Shown one piece after another: positions 15,673 to 23,131 of a stretch of DNA of 64,000 nucleotides; the first letter of the stretch is position 1; each line of letters starts with the position of its first letter. The position numbers and the translations under genes are program-made. The notes under the pieces are model-generated. The model was not told the DNA's origin and made no database searches. It saw only the letters and a list, made by a program, of their open reading frames with translations. Source of the DNA: Saprospiraceae bacterium (GTDB lineage Bacteria; Bacteroidota; Bacteroidia; Chitinophagales; Saprospiraceae); NCBI GenBank assembly GCA_019187225.1, contig JABAQQ010000006.1, positions 1-64,000 on the forward strand, given 5' to 3'.

Positions 15673-16143
15673 ATGGCAGTATCAAATTTTGAAATTTCGG
15701 GTTTGGGCGCAGGGACAGTTGTAGGTACCTGCGAATTGCACGAAGGCCTCAGCGGCGCGGGATTTCCTGAATCTCCGGTAGGAGGGTCTCCTTCGAACAA
15801 TCTTTTTCAGTCCGACCAGGACCTGATTGTCCGGGTCAAGTGGGACGAATTCAATCCCGATGCTATTTTCCTGATCGGCGGCGAATGGAGGATCGATGTG
15901 CTCATCGAACCGATTGATACGGGTGGCGCTGCTTCGGTAAAAAATGCAACGCAGGTCTCCAACGGCCAGGCAGGCAATCCGTACCAGGTTGATCTGACTT
16001 TCCTCGCAGGCACACTCCCCCTCGGACTGCATCGCGTGGTGGTGGCCATGCAGTGGTTCTCAACTCCCGGTCCCGGCGGATTGCCCGGCCCACTTGCCAG
16101 CTTCAGTGAGATCGGCGTGATCAAGATCTATCAGGAGCCATAA
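15673..16143 (+). CDS. Uncharacterised protein, probable beta-sandwich
   Basis: I do not recognise this 156-residue protein. It has no signal peptide or membrane helix and is rich in alternating hydrophobic and polar stretches (LIVRVKWDE, WRIDVLIEPID, HRVVVAMQWF, SEIGVIKIYQ) with Gly/Pro turns, which suggests a small all-beta fold. The ATG at 15673 is the better start; nine further upstream codons carry no obvious pattern. A terminator separates it from the next, also unrecognised, gene at 16234, so the two may form an attenuated unit. A SARP-type regulator gene follows 1 kb downstream. Confidence 0.65.
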   Translation: MAVSNFEISGLGAGTVVGTCELHEGLSGAGFPESPVGGSPSNNLFQSDQDLIVRVKWDEFNPDAIFLIGGEWRIDVLIEPIDTGGAASVKNATQVSNGQAGNPYQVDLTFLAGTLPLGLHRVVVAMQWFSTPGPGGLPGPLASFSEIGVIKIYQEP

Positions 16144-16177
16144 CCTGAATTTGGCGACGCTATTGTCCGACAAAAAA

Positions 16178-16211
16178 GAAGGGGTCCCGGGAAAGGGGCC
16201 TCTTCCTTTTT
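16178..16211 (+). terminator. Terminator between two hypothetical genes
   Basis: An 11-bp stem with two G:U pairs (16178-16188 with 16195-16205), loop GGGAAA, followed by a T-rich tail. It lies 34 bases after the stop at 16143 and 22 bases before the next ATG. Confidence 0.7.
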
Positions 16212-16233
16212 CATCTTCTTAAGCTCCCCAACC

Positions 16234-16812
16234 ATGACCACCGAAAGAAACAATTTTCAAACAGGCGAAGCCGAAGCATTAGAAACCCCGCGGCATTACT
16301 TCGACCTGAAATTCTATCCAGACGGACGCGGCGTCATTCAATACCCACTGACCCAGGAAAGGCTGTGCTTTGAAGGATTGGACGAGCATGCCATTCTCGG
16401 TTTTGTCAGGTCCAAGCTGACACTCCTGCCGGTAAAAAACCGTGCCCGGTTAGTTTCCTCCTCTTCAACAAAAACGGCTAAAAAGAAAAATGAGTTAAAG
16501 ATCAGCCTGCCGTTCTCCACCATCAGCACAGAAGAACTGGCCCGCATACGGAAAATCGAAGTTGGTATCGTTACGAATAACCCGGAAGCAGAGGAGATCC
16601 GATCGGCATATTTCTTTCTCAAAGCGCTTAAAAACGGGCACATATTTCATTTGGACAAATGCCCGGTCAACGGGCAAACGACATTACCCGGCAGCAGACA
16701 GTCCCATATCGCATTGCCAGCACTGGAAACCGGTTTGTACCGATTGATGGCCATGAGGGAAAACACCCTTAATCCATTTAAAGCGGATGGATGTCTTTTT
16801 CAGGTCATTTGA
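16234..16812 (+). CDS. Uncharacterised 192-aa protein
   Basis: Not recognised. The N-terminal ~65 residues (HYFDLKFYPDGRG...LDEHAILGFVRSKL) and the C-terminal half look like folded domains. Between them lies a Ser/Thr/Lys-rich linker around residues 74-88. No signal peptide or membrane segment, so it is predicted to be cytoplasmic. Codon use resembles its neighbours. It ends one base before the convergent stop of the small Cys-containing gene on the other strand. Context (preceding beta-sandwich protein, following SARP-type regulator) hints at a small regulated group, which is inference. Confidence 0.6.
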   Translation: MTTERNNFQTGEAEALETPRHYFDLKFYPDGRGVIQYPLTQERLCFEGLDEHAILGFVRSKLTLLPVKNRARLVSSSSTKTAKKKNELKISLPFSTISTEELARIRKIEVGIVTNNPEAEEIRSAYFFLKALKNGHIFHLDKCPVNGQTTLPGSRQSHIALPALETGLYRLMAMRENTLNPFKADGCLFQVI

Positions 16813-16813
16813 T

Positions 16814-17041
16814 TCAATTGTAAGGCGCATTGCGCACATCCAGTCCGGGTGGCAGACAGTATCCTTCGTGCAGCACAAAGGGGTCGAGACCTTCCGTGAC
16901 GTGGGTTTCCCGCGTGCGCCAGTTGTACCGGCGCCGGTAGCCGCAGCCGGGGTCGGGGCAGGAAAAAGTGATCCAATCGCCGTCTTTTTGGGCGGTGCAT
17001 TGGTGTTTTTCGGAGTGTTCGCTCAGAATTTCTAATTTCAT
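16814..17041 (-). CDS. Small cysteine-containing protein (75 aa)
   Basis: A 75-residue ORF from ATG at 17041 with a possible zinc-ribbon-like segment: one Cys at position ~15, then CPDPGC followed by Tyr/Arg-rich YRRRYNW, and a late Cys. The stop codon lies directly against the stop of the convergent gene at 16812. The gene shares its upstream region with the promoter of the regulator at 17127. I chose the ATG at 17041, since the frame upstream (to 17095) crosses that promoter. Function unknown; it is kept because of its balanced composition and tight packing between neighbours. Confidence 0.5.
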   Translation of the reverse strand: MKLEILSEHSEKHQCTAQKDGDWITFSCPDPGCGYRRRYNWRTRETHVTEGLDPFVLHEGYCLPPGLDVRNAPYN

Positions 17042-17050
17042 ATAAATAAA

Positions 17051-17081
17051 TTTGGATACGTCATAAATGGGAGTAACTTTG
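17051..17081 (+). promoter_or_regulatory. Promoter of the SARP/BTAD-type regulator gene
   Basis: TTTG at 17051-17054, exactly 19 bases, then TAACTTTG at 17074-17081: a full match to the Bacteroidota housekeeping consensus. The transcript would begin near 17088 with a ~39-base leader. Confidence 0.7.
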
Positions 17082-17126
17082 CAGAAACCACACAATATCC
17101 CTTAAACTGCTCAAACTTCCAAAGCC

Positions 17127-18404
17127 ATGCCCCAGGGAAAAATTGCCATGCTCGGAGCCCCCGCGGCTTTCGGGGATTTTTTTGAACAACTGTTCTGCCA
17201 GTTTTACGAAGTTGAACGTTTGCCGGCGCTTCGGGAGGAATCCTGCTCAAAGGTACAATCCGCCCGCGTCATTTTTCTCTTCCACAACCCTCCCCGTCTC
17301 GACGCCTTACAAACTTTGCTCTCTTTGCGTCGGAAGGTGACGGCGCCCATCGTGCTGGTTTTTCTCCGGCATTGCGCTGAATGGGTACAATCTGCCTACA
17401 GACGCGGCGCTTCCGACGTGCTGTTGCACCCGGGAGAGCGCGAGCACGTGCTCGATTGTTTTTACCGCAATTACCACAATACCAAAGATATTACGGCTTC
17501 CAAATGGAGCCGTATGGCGAATTGGTTCGAACAGTTTTTTAGCCCGAATCCGAAACTCGGCTTTATGCCGGAATACCTGAACCCGTCTTCAACTCCAATT
17601 GTTGTTGCTTCCGAAGCGCCTCCCGATATCGGGGCCAATCTGTTCGGGCACTTTTCCCTCCGCGTGAGGGGCAGGCCGGTAAGCAATTTTCCGAGCCGAA
17701 AAGTCCTCGAACTATTTGCTCACTTGTTGTTGCATTGCGACAAACCTGTGCAGCGCGACAACCTACTGGGCATATTCTGGCCCGATTATCCGCAGGAAAG
17801 CGCCAAAAATTCGTTGAATGTGGCCATACATTCCTTGCGGCGTTTTCTGCAGCCGTACCTGCCCGGTTGCGAGATCATCACTTTTTCGCATGGATGTTAC
17901 GGGTTTTCTCCCGAACTGACCATTCGCACCGACACGGCTTCGTTTCAGCATCATCTGAACGCCGCTAACGATGCCTTGCACCGCGGCGAAACAACAAGCG
18001 CCATGTCGGCGCTCCACCAGGCGCTCCACGTGTACAGGGGGGATTTTCTGGCCAATTTTCGCGCCGAAGAATGGATAGAAGATCACCGCAATCACCTGCG
18101 GGAAAAATACCTGCAGGCGCTCAGCCGGATGTCCGATTATTTTTTCGGAAAAAAAGATTTCTACCTCACCATCAATGTTTGCAACCAAATGCTCGATACG
18201 GACTACACGCTCGAGCCCGTACACCGGCGTTTGATGGAGTGTTATCTGGCTATCGACGAGCGCAATCTGGCCATCCGGCAATTCAAAAAATGCGAACAGA
18301 TGATGGACAGGTATTTTGAGACCAAACCCTCGCGCCGTACGGACGAATTATACCGGCAAGCCCTTCAAAGCAGTATCCTGACTGTTCAGGAGCCTGGCTT
18401 TTAA
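17127..18404 (+). CDS. SARP-type transcriptional regulator (wHTH plus BTAD domain)
   Basis: A 425-residue regulator. Residues ~1-120 look like a response-regulator receiver fold without a clear phospho-acceptor Asp (VIFLFHNPP replaces the usual acidic pocket), so phosphorylation is doubtful. Residues ~172-262 form an OmpR-like winged helix (FPSRKVLELFAHLL, then NSLNVAIHSLRRFL). Residues ~270-415 match the bacterial transcriptional activation (BTAD) domain of alpha-helical TPR-like repeats, typical of AfsR/SARP proteins. It has its own promoter. Its 3' end overlaps the convergent FAD oxidoreductase gene by 57 bases. Target genes are unknown; the adjacent unrecognised genes are candidates. Confidence 0.75.
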   Translation: MPQGKIAMLGAPAAFGDFFEQLFCQFYEVERLPALREESCSKVQSARVIFLFHNPPRLDALQTLLSLRRKVTAPIVLVFLRHCAEWVQSAYRRGASDVLLHPGEREHVLDCFYRNYHNTKDITASKWSRMANWFEQFFSPNPKLGFMPEYLNPSSTPIVVASEAPPDIGANLFGHFSLRVRGRPVSNFPSRKVLELFAHLLLHCDKPVQRDNLLGIFWPDYPQESAKNSLNVAIHSLRRFLQPYLPGCEIITFSHGCYGFSPELTIRTDTASFQHHLNAANDALHRGETTSAMSALHQALHVYRGDFLANFRAEEWIEDHRNHLREKYLQALSRMSDYFFGKKDFYLTINVCNQMLDTDYTLEPVHRRLMECYLAIDERNLAIRQFKKCEQMMDRYFETKPSRRTDELYRQALQSSILTVQEPGF

Positions 18405-19670
18405 CAGCGAATAAAATTTCTCTTCTCCGAATGCGGTAGGGTCCACCCGCCCCATTCGGGCCGCGGAGCAGGCATCTTTGGTGAGATAGATTTTTCCGCC
18501 CAGATTCCACACGAGTTCGTCCAGTTGGTGGACCAAATTAAAAATCGTGCGGGTGCGGGGAAAATCCAGCGCCAGCGAATACCCCCGAAGGGGAAAGGAG
18601 TGCACTGCTTCCGGCGGCCGCTCGCCGTGGCGTTTCAACACAGTCAGGAACGGCGTTTCCGAACTGTTCCGGATCGTTTCCATGACGCGCCGGATGCCGT
18701 CGAAACTGTTTTCTTCCGGCAGGCAAAACTGGTATTGGATGAAGCCGCGCCGCCCGTACAGGCGATTCCAGTTCTGCACCCGGTCGAGCGGATAAAAATA
18801 GGTGTCGAGGTCTACGAAGCGTTCGCCCGTTTTGGCCCTTGAAAAAATAATCTCGTTGTGCAGGCGGATGGACAAGGGATTTAAAATCCAGGACGGGGCG
18901 AAAAAAGGCACATTGCGGGGCTTTTTTGCAGGCAAACTCAGCATCTCCTGTGTGGAGGATGAGGGGGAATGCTCCGCCAGAAAAACCACGCCCCGTCCCG
19001 CCGAGCGTCCGGAAGCTGTGCCGTCGAGCCAGCCAGCCGCATAAGACCAGCGTCGGTTATCGTCGAAAGCACGGAAAAGACTGTCGAAGTCAGCCGCTTG
19101 TACGGCAGTCTGCCGCATCTGCCCGGATTCGATTTTCATCAGCTGAAACCTGGCGGAAAGGATAATGCCCGTCCATCCCATGCCCCCGCAGGTTTGCCAG
19201 AACAAAGCGTTGTTCTCAGTACGGGAGCAGGTCAGCACCTGCCCGTTGGCGGTCATCAATTCGAAGGAGATCAGCCAGTTGGAGAAACATCCTTTTGCCG
19301 GGTGGTTTTTGCCGTGTACGTCGCTGGCAATAGCGCCGCCTACAGTAATATATTTGATGCCGGGAGTCACGTGGAAAAACCAGCCTGCCGGGAGGATGAC
19401 GTTTAAAAGGTCGGACAACAAGACCCCCGCTTCGCACTCTACGATGCCTGTTTCCCGGTCGAAATGCAACAGCCGGTTGAATTGCAGCGTGGAAAGCACA
19501 TGAGGAGCGAGCGCCGCATCGCCATAGCACTTGCCGTTGCCGCGCGCGATGAGGCGTTCGCGCGACAGGACATAATCGCGGGTTTCCGCTGTATTTTCCG
19601 GTGTGGCGATCTCTGCCTCCGCGACGGGATAATTGGCCCAGTTGGCCAGCATTCTTGTGGTGATGGTCAT
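18348..19670 (-). CDS. FAD-binding oxidoreductase, DprE1-like
   Basis: A 440-residue flavoprotein of the PCMH/VAO fold. The FAD domain shows RGNGKCYGDAAL, an ECEAGVLLSDLL segment and the HVTPGIKYITVGGAIASDVHGKNHP block, which is the pattern of DprE1, the decaprenylphosphoryl-beta-D-ribose 2'-oxidase, and of aldonolactone oxidases. A role in oxidising a polyprenyl-phospho-sugar is likely but not proven; a DPPR-synthase-like prenyltransferase is encoded at 54048. The start ATG at 19670 follows a repeat-rich leader. The last 18 codons overlap the convergent regulator gene. Confidence 0.78.
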   Translation of the reverse strand: MTITTRMLANWANYPVAEAEIATPENTAETRDYVLSRERLIARGNGKCYGDAALAPHVLSTLQFNRLLHFDRETGIVECEAGVLLSDLLNVILPAGWFFHVTPGIKYITVGGAIASDVHGKNHPAKGCFSNWLISFELMTANGQVLTCSRTENNALFWQTCGGMGWTGIILSARFQLMKIESGQMRQTAVQAADFDSLFRAFDDNRRWSYAAGWLDGTASGRSAGRGVVFLAEHSPSSSTQEMLSLPAKKPRNVPFFAPSWILNPLSIRLHNEIIFSRAKTGERFVDLDTYFYPLDRVQNWNRLYGRRGFIQYQFCLPEENSFDGIRRVMETIRNSSETPFLTVLKRHGERPPEAVHSFPLRGYSLALDFPRTRTIFNLVHQLDELVWNLGGKIYLTKDACSAARMGRVDPTAFGEEKFYSLLKARLLNSQDTALKGLPV

Positions 19671-19688
19671 GATCCGGATGTTGTTCTC

Positions 19689-19796
19689 CCGCAGATTGAG
19701 GCAGATTTTGCATTTATTTAAAAAATATCTGCGGGAATCTGCGAAATAAAATCTGCGTCAATCTGCGGGGAATAATCTGCGTCAATCTGCGGGAAT
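19689..19796. repeat. ATCTGCG repeats with inverted partner
   Basis: Five AATCTGCG units between 19735 and 19792, and an inverted partner at 19689-19709 that pairs with 19748-19768 (20 of 21 bases). It fills the leader of the DprE1-like gene. Confidence 0.75.
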
Positions 19797-19805
19797 AAAA
19801 CTTCG

Positions 19806-19912
19806 CGGAAAGGTACGCCGGAAGTCCGTTCCGGTGGACATCCTGGAGCGGAAAGGTATGCCGGAAGTCCGTTCCGGCGGGCAATCGCCGGGACGAACTC
19901 CGGCGCAAAGGA
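19806..19912. repeat. Dispersed CGGAAGTCCG-type repeat, copy 2
   Basis: Two near-identical ~33-base direct repeats (19806-19839 and 19849-19881), each containing GCCGGAAGTCCGTTCCGG, itself almost palindromic. A third, weaker palindrome follows at 19886-19905. It is related to the repeat at 143-199 in opposite orientation. Confidence 0.6.
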
Positions 19913-19957
19913 AATTTTCTTTCAGACGAATTACCCCCTGGCGAAACGGCGAATTGC

Positions 19958-19965
19958 TACTTTTG
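19958..19965 (+). promoter_or_regulatory. -7 promoter box of fabH
   Basis: TACTTTTG, an exact TAnnTTTG match, ~99 bases before the fabH start. The -33 region is weak. Confidence 0.45.
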
Positions 19966-20024
19966 CGTCGCTTTAAATAGGAGGGAAAAATCCATACTAC
20001 CCTTCATTCGATCATTGAACATTC

Positions 20025-20045
20025 GGACGGAAAAGAATTCCGTCC
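20025..20045 (+). promoter_or_regulatory. Leader hairpin before fabH
   Basis: A perfect 8-bp stem (20025-20032 with 20038-20045) with a 5-base loop ends 18 bases before the fabH ATG. It could affect translation, but no T-run follows. Confidence 0.35.
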
Positions 20046-20063
20046 TACGCTTAACCAATCACA

Positions 20064-21053
20064 ATGGGCAAAATTCACGCTGCCATTACCGGCGTACAGG
20101 GCTGGGTACCCGAAACCAAACTGACCAATGCTGACCTTGAAAAAATGGTGGACACCAACGACGAGTGGATCGTTTCGCGTACGGGCATCCGCGAGCGCCG
20201 CATCCTCAAAACACCAGGCTGGGCCACCAGCGATATGGCCGCCGAGGCTGTGAAGGGTTTGCTCGAAAAAACCAACACCAAACCGGGCGAAATTGACCTG
20301 CTTATCGTCGCTACAGTCACCGGCGACATGGTATTTCCCGATACGGCCAATACCGTGTGCGACAAAGTAGGCGCGAAAAATGCCTTCGGCTACGATATCA
20401 ACGCTGCCTGCTCCGGTTTTTTGTTCGCTTTGTCCACGGGTGCCCAATTCGTGCAGAATGAAACCTACAACAAAGTCGTCGTCGTCGGCGCCGACATGAT
20501 GTCGTCCATCATTGACTATACCGACCGCAATACCTGCGTCATTTTTGGCGACGGCGCGGGCGCCGTGCTGCTGGAACCGCGCAAGGACGGCAACGGCATC
20601 CTTGATTTCGTGTTGCGCGGCGACGGCTCCGGGCGCGAACTGCTGCACATGAAAGCCGGCGGTTCGTTGCATCCCGCCACCGTAGAGACCGTAATGGCCC
20701 GCGAACACTTCGCCTGGCAGGACGGCAAGCGCGTCTTCGTGCAGGCCGTCAAAGGCATGACCGGCGCCTGCGAAGAGATCATCCGCCGCAACAAAATGAC
20801 CACCGAAGATGTGCAGTGGATCGTGCCGCACCAGGCCAACATGCGCATCATCACTTCCGTGGCCGAACACCTGCACTTCCCGCTGGAGCGCGTGATGATC
20901 AACATAGACAAATACGGCAACACCACCGCCGCTACGCTACCGCTCTGCCTCTGGGAATACGAAGACCGCCTGAAAAAGGGCGACAATGTGATCCTGACCG
21001 CCTTCGGCGGCGGATTTACCTGGGGGGCGGTGTATTTGAAGTGGGCGTATTGA
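20064..21053 (+). CDS. fabH: 3-oxoacyl-ACP synthase III (KAS III)
   Basis: Starts fatty-acid synthesis by condensing an acyl-CoA with malonyl-ACP. The catalytic triad is complete: C116 in NAACSGF, H256 in VPHQAN and N286 in YGNTTAA. The NDEWIVSRTGIRERRI stretch near the N terminus and the GGGFTWGAVYL tail are standard. Length is 329 residues. It stands alone rather than in a plsX-fabH operon. A degraded copy of its last ~11 codons lies 1.2 kb downstream at 22218-22256. Confidence 0.95.
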   Translation: MGKIHAAITGVQGWVPETKLTNADLEKMVDTNDEWIVSRTGIRERRILKTPGWATSDMAAEAVKGLLEKTNTKPGEIDLLIVATVTGDMVFPDTANTVCDKVGAKNAFGYDINAACSGFLFALSTGAQFVQNETYNKVVVVGADMMSSIIDYTDRNTCVIFGDGAGAVLLEPRKDGNGILDFVLRGDGSGRELLHMKAGGSLHPATVETVMAREHFAWQDGKRVFVQAVKGMTGACEEIIRRNKMTTEDVQWIVPHQANMRIITSVAEHLHFPLERVMINIDKYGNTTAATLPLCLWEYEDRLKKGDNVILTAFGGGFTWGAVYLKWAY

Positions 21054-21061
21054 GGGTTTTG

Positions 21062-21379
21062 TTATGGATTTGCCTGAAATTGCCGGGTTCCCACTACGGA
21101 GAGTACAATATGATGTTCAACACCCGCTTCAGCCTCGGCGGCCAGCAAATGCTCAGTGGATATTTTAAAACAGGCCATCACATCCTCATCTGCAAATGAA
21201 GGGGAGTTGGAAACGTCAATTACCACACTCGCGTTTTGAAAGGCTTCATTCAAACCTTCTTTTGTAAGGGTGTTCACCCCGGTGCCCGGGGATGCCGCCA
21301 GTACTTCGTACTTGTCTTGCAACATGGCTTCTAATTGTCTGCCGATCAGGCCCGTACCGCCGATGATTACTATTTTCAT
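21062..21379 (-). pseudogene. Truncated NAD(P)-dependent epimerase/NmrA-like gene
   Basis: The 105 codons from ATG at 21379 encode a clean Rossmann start (KIVIIGGTGLIGRQL) through the strand ending VLSVVGT, then stop. Full SDR/NmrA-like proteins of this type continue for about 140 further residues, which are absent here: fabH ends only eight bases beyond. The remnant is therefore 3'-truncated and presumably non-functional. It follows the secreted-protein gene at 21459 on the same strand. The cut marks the left border of the accessory segment. Confidence 0.75.
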
Positions 21380-21458
21380 CCTGCTTTGATTTTTATGATT
21401 TTTCCCGCCTCGCCTGGTCTCCCCCAAGCGGGGAAGACCAAACAAGGCCAAAAATAAA

Positions 21459-21899
21459 CTATACCACAATGAATTTCCTCCCGTGCACATCCACCACATC
21501 TTTGCTGTTGGGCAAGTAGGCCTTTGTTTGCTGAAACTCGAAGGAGTCACCCTTCGACAGGCTTTTCAACTGGGCGACCATTTCGCCGGTAAGCATGCTG
21601 GACTGATTCTTCAGCGTTTTTGTTTTGCCGTTTTTCGTAACACTTAGGGTAAATTGAAAAATCCGCGAGCCTTTTGCGCAACCCTCCACTTTGACTTCGG
21701 TATTGCTTTCAATTTCCTTCCGCGTGATCTCGCCGCCAAATTTTCCGGCAAAAACCACGTAAGCGCCGCCGTAAGCAGACTCGACGGTGGCCTCCGCGCT
21801 TGTTGACGGAGTTATGGCCGGAACGGAGAAACCGGCTAAAAAGCTGGCGGGCAGCAGCAGCAGGGTCAGATACAAAAGATGCTTTACCTTGTTTTTCAT
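21459..21899 (-). CDS. Secreted protein, GldM-C-terminal-like fold
   Basis: A 146-residue exported protein: basic start, a long hydrophobic signal (LLYLTLLLLPASFLAG) and a mature part of alternating beta-type strands. The arrangement GGEITRKEI, FQFTLSVTK, LKSLSKGDSFEF and the final GRKFIVV resembles the C-terminal domain of GldM, a gliding/T9SS motor protein, but it is a single small domain, so this is only weak similarity. The ATG at 21899 is chosen because the signal starts there; a TACTTTTG box lies 33 bases upstream. It precedes the truncated epimerase fragment by 79 bases. Confidence 0.6.
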   Translation of the reverse strand: MKNKVKHLLYLTLLLLPASFLAGFSVPAITPSTSAEATVESAYGGAYVVFAGKFGGEITRKEIESNTEVKVEGCAKGSRIFQFTLSVTKNGKTKTLKNQSSMLTGEMVAQLKSLSKGDSFEFQQTKAYLPNSKDVVDVHGRKFIVV

Positions 21900-21931
21900 G
21901 ACTAAAAAAGTTTTGGTGAACTGATTTTTTA

Positions 21932-21939
21932 CAAAAGTA
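21932..21939 (-). promoter_or_regulatory. -7 promoter box of the secreted-protein gene
   Basis: Minus-strand TACTTTTG, an exact match, 33 bases from the start codon at 21899. Confidence 0.45.
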
Positions 21940-22217
21940 TCCCTGTGTGTTAGTCCGAAAATTGGAAAGTGTAGCAACTACCGGCCCCCGATGACCGACA
22001 ACCTGATTTTTGCGCTGAACGCCGTTGGGCGACTGTATTCGTCGTTGGTCTACTGAAATTTGGTTCCGTTTTTAGATATTGTCGGGAAGACGTGCATCTT
22101 TCGACTTCTGGCTTCCTCCGCATCTATCATTGAGGAGTTTGAATGTAACGAAACACCCCTGCCGTACAAGGGAGCCGGCGCCCGTTGCGTAGAGCTTGGC
22201 AACGGCGAGGTTGGGAA

Positions 22218-22256
22218 ATCGGCAGCGGATTCACTTGGAGGGCGGTGTATCTGTGA
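22218..22256 (+). pseudogene. Remnant of a second fabH 3' end
   Basis: In one frame this stretch reads GSGFTWRAVYL then stop, nearly identical to the fabH tail GGGFTWGAVYL, with most nucleotides conserved over ~34 bases. Upstream sequence (21978-22217) shows no further FabH similarity, so only the very end of a gene copy remains. The rest of 21900-22334 holds no convincing gene. TAAATTTG at 22268-22275 could be a promoter box for the TPR gene. Confidence 0.5.
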
Positions 22257-22334
22257 GAAATGTGTTTTAAATTTGCCCGATAAACCTATGAGAGGGCCTT
22301 GGGAACCAAGCGCGGCGAAAAAACAACATGAAAC

Positions 22335-23117
22335 ATGCTACAAGCAACAAATCTGCCGGATCATCTGCACCCAGACGCACTTCACGCGGCAATACAGCAT
22401 TCACGCGGCGTGATATTATTACACTCGCGCACTATCGAGAAAAATCCGAGTGATGTAGAAGCTTACCTGGCCCGCGCTGCAGAGTATTATATGTTGGGCG
22501 AAATAGATGCCGCCCAACATGACTACGAAGCGGTACTCACCCAGCATCCGGGGCATTCTGCTGCCCTTTCCGGCCGAGGTAACTGTCGGAATAATCGGGG
22601 TGAATTTGCTTTGGCCATTCAAGACCATACGCTGGCTATCAGCCTCGACCCTGGTAGGGCCGAACTCTATATGAACAGAGGGAATGCGTATGGAAATCGA
22701 GGTCTTCTGAGAGAAGCGCTCATTGACCAAACGAAAGCTGTTGAGCTGTCCCCGTCTGGATCATGGTACTACTACAATCGCGCGGTCACATATGAAAGAA
22801 TGGGAATGCCCGAAGAGGTCCTCGCTGATTGTGCGAAAGCCATTGAACTGACCCCGGTATTTCCAGAAGCGCATTTCAAACGTGCCAATGCCTTTGCTGC
22901 AATAGGGAAATGGAAGGATGCTCTGTCATCATATAACGCTGTTCTGGCCACTCAACCCTACAATGTTGATGCTTTGGTGAACGCTGGTCAAATTCTCCTC
23001 CTAATGGGCCAAGATAATCAAGCTGTCACTTATCTTTCTAAAGCGGCCGAACTGGGCGATCATGAGGCACGTGTCGCCGCCCAGAAAGTGAAGGCTAAAC
23101 TCCTTCGCGACTCCTGA
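22335..23117 (+). CDS. TPR-repeat protein
   Basis: A 260-residue protein almost wholly built of tetratricopeptide repeats (about six, from residue ~38 to 250), recognisable by the W/Y-L-G-A-Y-A-P spacing in segments such as YLARAAEYYMLGE, YMNRGNAYGNRG and YNRAVTYERMG. No signal peptide, so cytoplasmic. The 14-base gap to the TIR gene downstream implies one transcript, and a scaffold or sensor role for the TIR protein is plausible (inference). Codon and base composition are less GC-rich than in the genes outside the island. Confidence 0.8.
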   Translation: MLQATNLPDHLHPDALHAAIQHSRGVILLHSRTIEKNPSDVEAYLARAAEYYMLGEIDAAQHDYEAVLTQHPGHSAALSGRGNCRNNRGEFALAIQDHTLAISLDPGRAELYMNRGNAYGNRGLLREALIDQTKAVELSPSGSWYYYNRAVTYERMGMPEEVLADCAKAIELTPVFPEAHFKRANAFAAIGKWKDALSSYNAVLATQPYNVDALVNAGQILLLMGQDNQAVTYLSKAAELGDHEARVAAQKVKAKLLRDS

Positions 23118-23131
23118 AGTTGATTCTATCC

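Noticed and set aside
22060-22334. 117-codon plus-strand ORF before the TPR gene
   Set aside because: Low-complexity composition, overlaps the fabH relic in another frame and runs into the TPR gene; no domain.
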